From VMCP01 sp964408945 (GTDB taxonomy: Bacteria; Bacteroidota; Bacteroidia; NS11-12g; UBA955), in the NCBI GenBank assembly GCA_964408945.1, contig CAYPBJ010000044.1, forward strand, positions 1 to 10,211: a DNA stretch of 10,211 bases. The letters are read 5' to 3'. The notes below the pieces were generated by a model. That model saw only the letters and a program-made list of their open reading frames with translations, had not been told where the DNA came from and did no database searches. Made by a program: the position numbers and the translations under genes. This document shows, in pieces, positions 6,074 through 10,211 of this stretch; positions within the stretch are counted from its first letter, which is position 1, and each line of letters opens with the position of its first letter.

Positions 6074-6085
6074 GATGTAATTTTG
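6055..6085 (+). promoter_or_regulatory. Promoter of the AraC-type regulator gene
   Basis: TTTG (6055-6058) and TAATTTTG (6078-6085, exact TAnnTTTG) are separated by 19 bases, the textbook arrangement for the primary sigma factor of Bacteroidota. The -7 element ends four bases before ATG 6090, implying a leaderless or nearly leaderless message. This is the best promoter in the window. Confidence 0.75.
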
Positions 6086-6089
6086 CCCC

Positions 6090-6842
6090 ATGTGGAGTAT
6101 TGGGTTGGATACGGGGGTGGCAATTACAGTGAATACTGAAGAAGGAATCCTTCCCAATCAAAGTTATTTTCTACTGTCTTCTGATCAGCAGTTCATCAGA
6201 ATGGAACTTCATTTATCTCCTCAAGATTTTCTGTACCAAATTAGTCTTTATACAAAATTGTTTTTGACGTACACTGATCCAATTTGGACAAAATTTGAAG
6301 ATAATCCACTAAAATTCAAAGTAAAACCAATATCTGGAGTGAGGTATTACCTCCCTTGTGAAATGCAAAAGAGTATCAATGACATTTTGCAAATGGATAA
6401 AAATCATGTTTTAAGTGAAATGCGATATACATCTTTATCACTTGAAACCTTGGTAAACGCATTTTTATCTATTGATAAGATACAATTCAATTGCATTTCT
6501 TGCTCCATGCTGGAAATTGAAAATTCCGAAACTGAATTTCTTGAGAAAGCATTGGGTATCATTACAAATAGATTTCAAGAAAAATTAACCATTCCGGAAA
6601 TTGCAAAAGAGGTTGGAACCAATCAATGTTATTTAAAAAAGAAATTTAAAATGCATTACGGTGAAACCATATTTGGAACAATTACCAGAATCAGGATGAA
6701 TAAAGCCCATGAAATGATTAGGTCTGATTCAAACCAAAAACTAACAGAGATTGCAGAAAGTGTAGGATATTCATCATCTAGCAGTTTTAGCACTGCTTTT
6801 AAACAGTTTTTTGGATTTTCTCCCCAGGAATTAAGGAGATAA
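6090..6842 (+). CDS. AraC family transcriptional regulator, probably of the adjacent iron-uptake genes
   Basis: A 250-residue regulator. Residues about 150-250 form the AraC/XylS DNA-binding domain: the first helix-turn-helix around 166-187 (L-T-I-P-E-I-A-K-E-V-G-T-N, then Y-L-K-K-K-F-K), the linker helix (R-I-R-M-N-K-A-H-E-M-I, 200-210), and the second around 218-241 (L-T-E-I-A-E-S-V-G-Y...F-S-T-A-F-K-Q-F-F-G-F-S-P-Q-E-L-R). The N-terminal 145 residues have no recognisable cupin; they end in a CxxC (C135, C138). The protein is shorter than many family members of about 290 residues, but an in-frame TAA at 6078-6080 shows it does not begin earlier. It lies 71 bases upstream of a TonB-dependent receptor, the arrangement of siderophore-responsive regulators such as PchR. 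The effector, perhaps the ferric chelate, is inferred. Confidence 0.92.
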   Translation: MWSIGLDTGVAITVNTEEGILPNQSYFLLSSDQQFIRMELHLSPQDFLYQISLYTKLFLTYTDPIWTKFEDNPLKFKVKPISGVRYYLPCEMQKSINDILQMDKNHVLSEMRYTSLSLETLVNAFLSIDKIQFNCISCSMLEIENSETEFLEKALGIITNRFQEKLTIPEIAKEVGTNQCYLKKKFKMHYGETIFGTITRIRMNKAHEMIRSDSNQKLTEIAESVGYSSSSSFSTAFKQFFGFSPQELRR

Positions 6843-6894
6843 ATTCCCGAATTCGCAACTAGAATTTCCAATTTCAAAAATGATTTTTCTGAAG

Positions 6895-6910
6895 TTGCAA
6901 CAATTTTGCA
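6895..6910 (+). promoter_or_regulatory. Possible AraC half-sites: TTGCA direct repeat before the receptor gene
   Basis: TTGCA occurs at 6895-6899 and 6906-6910, start to start 11 bases, about one helical turn and the same face of the DNA, as AraC-type activators prefer. The first copy sits inside the palindrome GTTGCAAC (6894-6901); another GCAAC lies at 6855-6859, 42 bases upstream of the matching GCAAC at 6897. The downstream copy overlaps the presumed -7 element, which would be unusual for an activator site. Short motifs, so low confidence. Confidence 0.22.
6901..6908 (+). promoter_or_regulatory. Putative -7 element of the receptor gene
   Basis: CAATTTTG matches TAnnTTTG except at the first base and ends five bases before ATG 6914. 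There is no good -33 element, which would suit a promoter that depends on an activator such as the AraC-type protein encoded just upstream. Confidence 0.4.
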
Positions 6911-6913
6911 CCA

Positions 6914-9070
6914 ATGAAAAAAATATTGAATTATACATTTATTTATTGGTTCTTTTTGAGCACATTAAGCCTAAACGCACAAACAGATTCAACACAAGCC
7001 GAGTCTATAACCCCTGTTGAAATTACGGGCAAATCGGGATCTCTGATAGCGGATACATTTTTTTCGGTTTCCAAATTGAGAATTTCTTTTGCGGATGAAA
7101 TACAAGTTTTAAATAGAGTAAACCAAGAAGTTATTAAACAACAGGTCATCACAGAATTAAAGGGCATCTTAGATAATACCACAGGAGTAAATAGGTTATG
7201 GGAATCTACCGGCAGAGTGGGTGATGGAGCCTCATATTATTCTATGCGTGGTTTTTCTATTCAACCTACCATGATCAATGGCATGCCGGCACTATCACAA
7301 TCAACCGTTGATCCCGTAAATATTGAGTCTGTTGAAGTGATTAAAGGTCCTTCAGGAACATTATACGGATCCGCTGTGACGAGTTATGGCGGATTGATCA
7401 ATATCAATACGAAAAAAGCACATTCGAACTTTGGCGGGGATGTTTCTTACATTGTGGGCTCTTTTGGATTGAATAGAATTCAATCTGACATCAATATTCC
7501 ACTCAGTAAAAGAACCTCTATTAGAGTCAACACCGCTTTGCATAAACAAGGGAGTTTTCAAGACGCTGGATTCAACCAATATTCTTTCATCGCGCCTTCA
7601 GTTAGGGTACAAGCTTCAGAAAAAATGACCATTTTCATAAACGCCGAATATAAGAATGGCGAATCGGCAAATGCTCCCATGATATTTTTGAATAGGTACG
7701 CGCCAGTTTCGTTCAATAGTATCGGATTATTTGACAGTGTTTATAGAAAATCATTTACTTCCAATGATTTAACCATTAGAAACGAATCATTCAACTTGCA
7801 AGCTCAGGCTTGGTATAAATTAAGCCGTAATTGGAATTCTCAAACTATTGTTTCAAGAAGTTCATCCAAATCTGCAGGATTTTATCATTATTTATGGGAT
7901 GCTTCTAATGGAAGGGATTTCACAAGATATATTGCACGAGTGGCCGGCGAAACAGATGGATCAGGTTTTCAACAGAACTTCAATGGTACATTCACTTTTC
8001 TTAATATGAAGCACAATTTGGTGGTGGGTTTTGATTATTTTGAAAGGGGAATTTCAAATTATGGTTCTGCATGGATTTCCAACGGAAAAGTGTCTTTAAA
8101 ACATGCAACCGATTCAGGGAATTTGAGTCAAGCTTATGTAAATCAATCTTTATCAGAAAAGCAACCTACGTTGTCTTATGTCAGATTGGTAAATAAGGGT
8201 GTTTATTTAAATGACGTCATTCAAATTCATAAAATGTTAACCCTTTCAATAGGCGTCAGAATTGATCAATTCTCCGGAAAGCCTACTGCTTGGTCAACCG
8301 TTGATATTGACAATCAGGCCACATTTTCGCCTCGATTGGGTTTGGTTTTCAAACCATTGGGTGAAGTGCTTTCCGTTTTTGGTAATTATATGAATGGATT
8401 TAATTATTTAGATCCAGCCATAGTTTCTAACATTGATGGAAGCAACCCTTATTTGAAAGTGTTTGATCCTGAACAGGCGAATCAAATTGAAACCGGTGTA
8501 AAGTGGACAGGATTAAACAATAAAATTCAATTAACAGTGAGCTACTACAACATCAATGTAACCAATATGGTGATGTCTGATGCATCTAATCCGAATGATT
8601 TTACTCAAGGTGGAAGTGTGAATAGCCATGGAATAGAATTCAGTATTGCGGGAAATCTAACATCTAACTTAAAAATAATTGCAGGTTCTGCTTTGAACAA
8701 AGCGGAAGTAACTAAAGATTCACCTGAAGACGGTTATCTAGGATTGAGACCTGAAAGTGCAGGGCCTGCGAATATGGCAAATGTTTGGATATTATACAAA
8801 TTACCCGTTGTTGGAATATTTAAAGGTTTATCAGTAGGTGCAGGCATGAACTATTCTGGCGAACATTTCACATTAAATAGGTCAAATACCGGGTCATTCG
8901 TTTTACCGGCATATACTTTAATCAATGCAAGTATTCAATGGGAAAACGATCAATTTGGCTTGGTTTTAAAAGGGAATAACCTAGGAAATACCCTTTATTA
9001 CACGGGTTGGTCAACAGTCTCTCCACAGGCACCTAGAAATATCTCTTTAGCATTGAGATGCAAATTTTAA
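6914..9070 (+). CDS. TonB-dependent outer-membrane siderophore receptor
   Basis: A 718-residue outer-membrane receptor. Residues 1-22 are a Sec signal peptide ending L-N-A before Q. A short I-T-P-V-E-I-T-G segment (32-39) may serve as the TonB box; there is no carboxypeptidase-like N-terminal domain of the SusC type. The plug spans about 60-168, with S-M-R-G-F (110-114), I-N-G-M-P (121-125) and V-E-V-I-K-G-P-S-G-T-L-Y-G (140-152), then G-G-L-I-N-I-N-T-K-K, the hallmark of siderophore receptors. The rest is a 22-strand-type barrel ending N-N-L-G-N-T-L-Y-Y...L-R-C-K-F with the terminal phenylalanine needed for outer-membrane insertion. The protein is full length for FhuA/FhuE-like receptors. 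The regulator and the PepSY-TM partner on either side point to a ferric chelate as substrate; which one cannot be told. Confidence 0.95.
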   Translation: MKKILNYTFIYWFFLSTLSLNAQTDSTQAESITPVEITGKSGSLIADTFFSVSKLRISFADEIQVLNRVNQEVIKQQVITELKGILDNTTGVNRLWESTGRVGDGASYYSMRGFSIQPTMINGMPALSQSTVDPVNIESVEVIKGPSGTLYGSAVTSYGGLININTKKAHSNFGGDVSYIVGSFGLNRIQSDINIPLSKRTSIRVNTALHKQGSFQDAGFNQYSFIAPSVRVQASEKMTIFINAEYKNGESANAPMIFLNRYAPVSFNSIGLFDSVYRKSFTSNDLTIRNESFNLQAQAWYKLSRNWNSQTIVSRSSSKSAGFYHYLWDASNGRDFTRYIARVAGETDGSGFQQNFNGTFTFLNMKHNLVVGFDYFERGISNYGSAWISNGKVSLKHATDSGNLSQAYVNQSLSEKQPTLSYVRLVNKGVYLNDVIQIHKMLTLSIGVRIDQFSGKPTAWSTVDIDNQATFSPRLGLVFKPLGEVLSVFGNYMNGFNYLDPAIVSNIDGSNPYLKVFDPEQANQIETGVKWTGLNNKIQLTVSYYNINVTNMVMSDASNPNDFTQGGSVNSHGIEFSIAGNLTSNLKIIAGSALNKAEVTKDSPEDGYLGLRPESAGPANMANVWILYKLPVVGIFKGLSVGAGMNYSGEHFTLNRSNTGSFVLPAYTLINASIQWENDQFGLVLKGNNLGNTLYYTGWSTVSPQAPRNISLALRCKF

Positions 9071-10191
9071 AATTGAAGAACAAGAGATTATTGAAAAAAT
9101 TACACAGTTGGCTCGGATTGATTTCCGGGCTAATTGTGTTTATTATAGCCTTCACTGGGAGTATATATGCTTTCGAATTTGAAATCAGAGAATGGTATTA
9201 TAGAACAGAAATAGATTTATCAGATAATTTTGGAACAAACAAAAAATTACCACCTTCAAAACTTTGGAAAATTGGTCAGAACTTCGATGATTCCAAAACA
9301 ATACACGCTGTTCGACTTTACAGCGATAACAAGCCAAGTGAGGTCATTTATTACAGCAATTTAAAAGAAAATCAACATTATGGTAGGCTTTTAATAAATC
9401 CATATACAGGGAAAATCATACAGTATATTGACTTAAAAACCGGCTTTTTCCCTTGGATATTGAAAGGCCACATGTATTTGTGGTTTCCCGAAGAAATAGG
9501 TAGAGCAGTGGTGGGTTACTTTACAGTTATTTTCATATTTACTGCATTGATTGGCTTGATTTTGTGGATGCCCAAACAAATGAAATCACTCAAAAATTGC
9601 CTCACTTTTCAATGGAAATCAGATACTAAATGGAAACGAAAAAATGCCGATTTACACAGAATTTTAGGATTTTATGTGTTGATTCCAATAATGATTTTTG
9701 GAGTGACGGGATTATTTTGGAGTTTTGATGGATTTGGAGATGCTTATTATCGCTTTTGGGGAGGTAATAAACCCATTTATATTGAACCGAATTCATCTTC
9801 TAAAGAATTCAATTCTATTCAATTAGATCTCGCTTTTCAGAAAAAATTTCACTGTTTAATTCCATCTGGATACATTGATTTTCACGCTCCACCTGAATTC
9901 GGGAAGTCCTTTGAGGTGGCTTGGAATCCTATTTTGGGGAATTATTTCAATACGAAATATTACTTCTTCGATACTGGAAATAAAATTGAACATAAAGTCA
10001 ATTCGGTGTATAGTTCTTGTGATAACCAGAACTTTGCTGATTTTTTGATCAAAGGGAACTATGATATTCACACCGGGGGCATCTTTGGCATTCCAGGCAA
10101 AATATTGGTATTTCTGGTTTCGATCATCATTGCTGGACTTCCAATTACCGGTTTACTTTATTTCTTGGGAAGAAAAAAGTGGCTCCGATAA
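9058..10191 (+). CDS. PepSY-associated TM protein, probable siderophore-iron reductase or utilisation protein
   Basis: A 377-residue inner-membrane protein with four helices at about 19-40, 149-171, 201-222 and 346-370 and a large periplasmic region between helices 1 and 2 and between 3 and 4, the layout of the PepSY_TM (PiuB/FoxB) family. Characteristic histidines sit near helix ends: H16 (L-H-S-W-L-G), H138 (K-G-H-M-Y-L-W), H200 (D-L-H-R-I-L-G) and H338 (D-I-H-T-G-G). In the family such histidines are linked to haem binding, and FoxB reduces ferric siderophore. ATG 9058 lies inside the receptor gene and overlaps its end by 13 bases, so the two are co-transcribed and probably translationally coupled. 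No other in-frame start precedes the first helix closely. Family confident; reductase role inferred from neighbours. Confidence 0.9.
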   Translation: MQILKLKNKRLLKKLHSWLGLISGLIVFIIAFTGSIYAFEFEIREWYYRTEIDLSDNFGTNKKLPPSKLWKIGQNFDDSKTIHAVRLYSDNKPSEVIYYSNLKENQHYGRLLINPYTGKIIQYIDLKTGFFPWILKGHMYLWFPEEIGRAVVGYFTVIFIFTALIGLILWMPKQMKSLKNCLTFQWKSDTKWKRKNADLHRILGFYVLIPIMIFGVTGLFWSFDGFGDAYYRFWGGNKPIYIEPNSSSKEFNSIQLDLAFQKKFHCLIPSGYIDFHAPPEFGKSFEVAWNPILGNYFNTKYYFFDTGNKIEHKVNSVYSSCDNQNFADFLIKGNYDIHTGGIFGIPGKILVFLVSIIIAGLPITGLLYFLGRKKWLR

Positions 10192-10211
10192 AATCGGTGC
10201 ATGGCAAAAAC

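Noticed and set aside
10185..10197. Hairpin CCGAT-AAA-ATCGG at the end of the PepSY-TM gene
   Set aside because: The stem is only five pairs and no T run follows; it is not a convincing terminator.
10201..10211. ATG GCA AAA at the window end as the start of another gene
   Set aside because: Eleven bases are too few to support a gene, although the position nine bases after a stop is plausible.
1..10211. CRISPR array, toxin-antitoxin, phage, transposon or RNA gene
   Set aside because: I found no regularly spaced repeats, inverted-repeat-bounded element, transposase or tRNA-like sequence. The only long repeat is the assembly overlap.

Overview
The window looks like chromosomal DNA from a member of the Bacteroidota, probably Flavobacteriales-like; I cannot name a genus. 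The evidence is low-to-moderate GC, genes without clear Shine-Dalgarno sequences, several matches to the Bacteroidota promoter -7 element TAnnTTTG just before start codons, signal peptides ending in A-Q, and families typical of the phylum (SOUL haem-binding protein, pirin with a leader, TonB-dependent receptor next to an AraC regulator and a PepSY-TM protein). I see no RNA gene, CRISPR array, insertion sequence, phage or classical defence gene. No gene-free stretch exceeds 300 bases.

Layout. Positions 1-569 (minus) hold a SOUL-family protein cut by the window edge, missing only its last residues. Divergent from it is a small exported protein with four cysteines (652-1113), closed by a strong hairpin terminator (1135-1165). 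Next is a glutamate/dicarboxylate-type Na+/H+ symporter (1203-2468). Immediately after its stop is a run of exactly 100 N, and the last 55 bases before the gap are repeated exactly after it. This is best read as two overlapping contigs that were never merged. If collapsed, the symporter stop overlaps the next start (a DUF2200 protein, 2620-2979) in an ATGA. DUF2200 runs into a convergent thioredoxin-fold protein with one cysteine (minus, 2968-3531), overlapping it tail to tail by 12 bases.

An unrecognised seven-helix membrane protein (3654-4355), an unrecognised exported protein (4393-5133) and a pirin carrying an N-terminal export-like leader (5174-6049) follow on the plus strand, each with its own promoter-like element.

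The right-hand third is an iron-acquisition module: a compact AraC-type regulator (6090-6842), a TonB-dependent siderophore-type receptor (6914-9070) and a four-helix PepSY-TM protein (9058-10191) overlapping the receptor by 13 bases. The regulator promoter has a TTTG-N19-TAnnTTTG arrangement with a Fur/PerR-like inverted repeat between its two elements, suggesting iron repression of the regulator. A plausible model is that the regulator activates the receptor, the receptor imports a ferric chelate, and the PepSY-TM protein helps reduce or release the iron at the inner membrane.

I did not find a clearly new biological system. The most useful observations are the assembly artefact, the Fur-like operator, and the recurring placement of the -7 element only 3-5 bases before ATG, which predicts leaderless or nearly leaderless transcripts.
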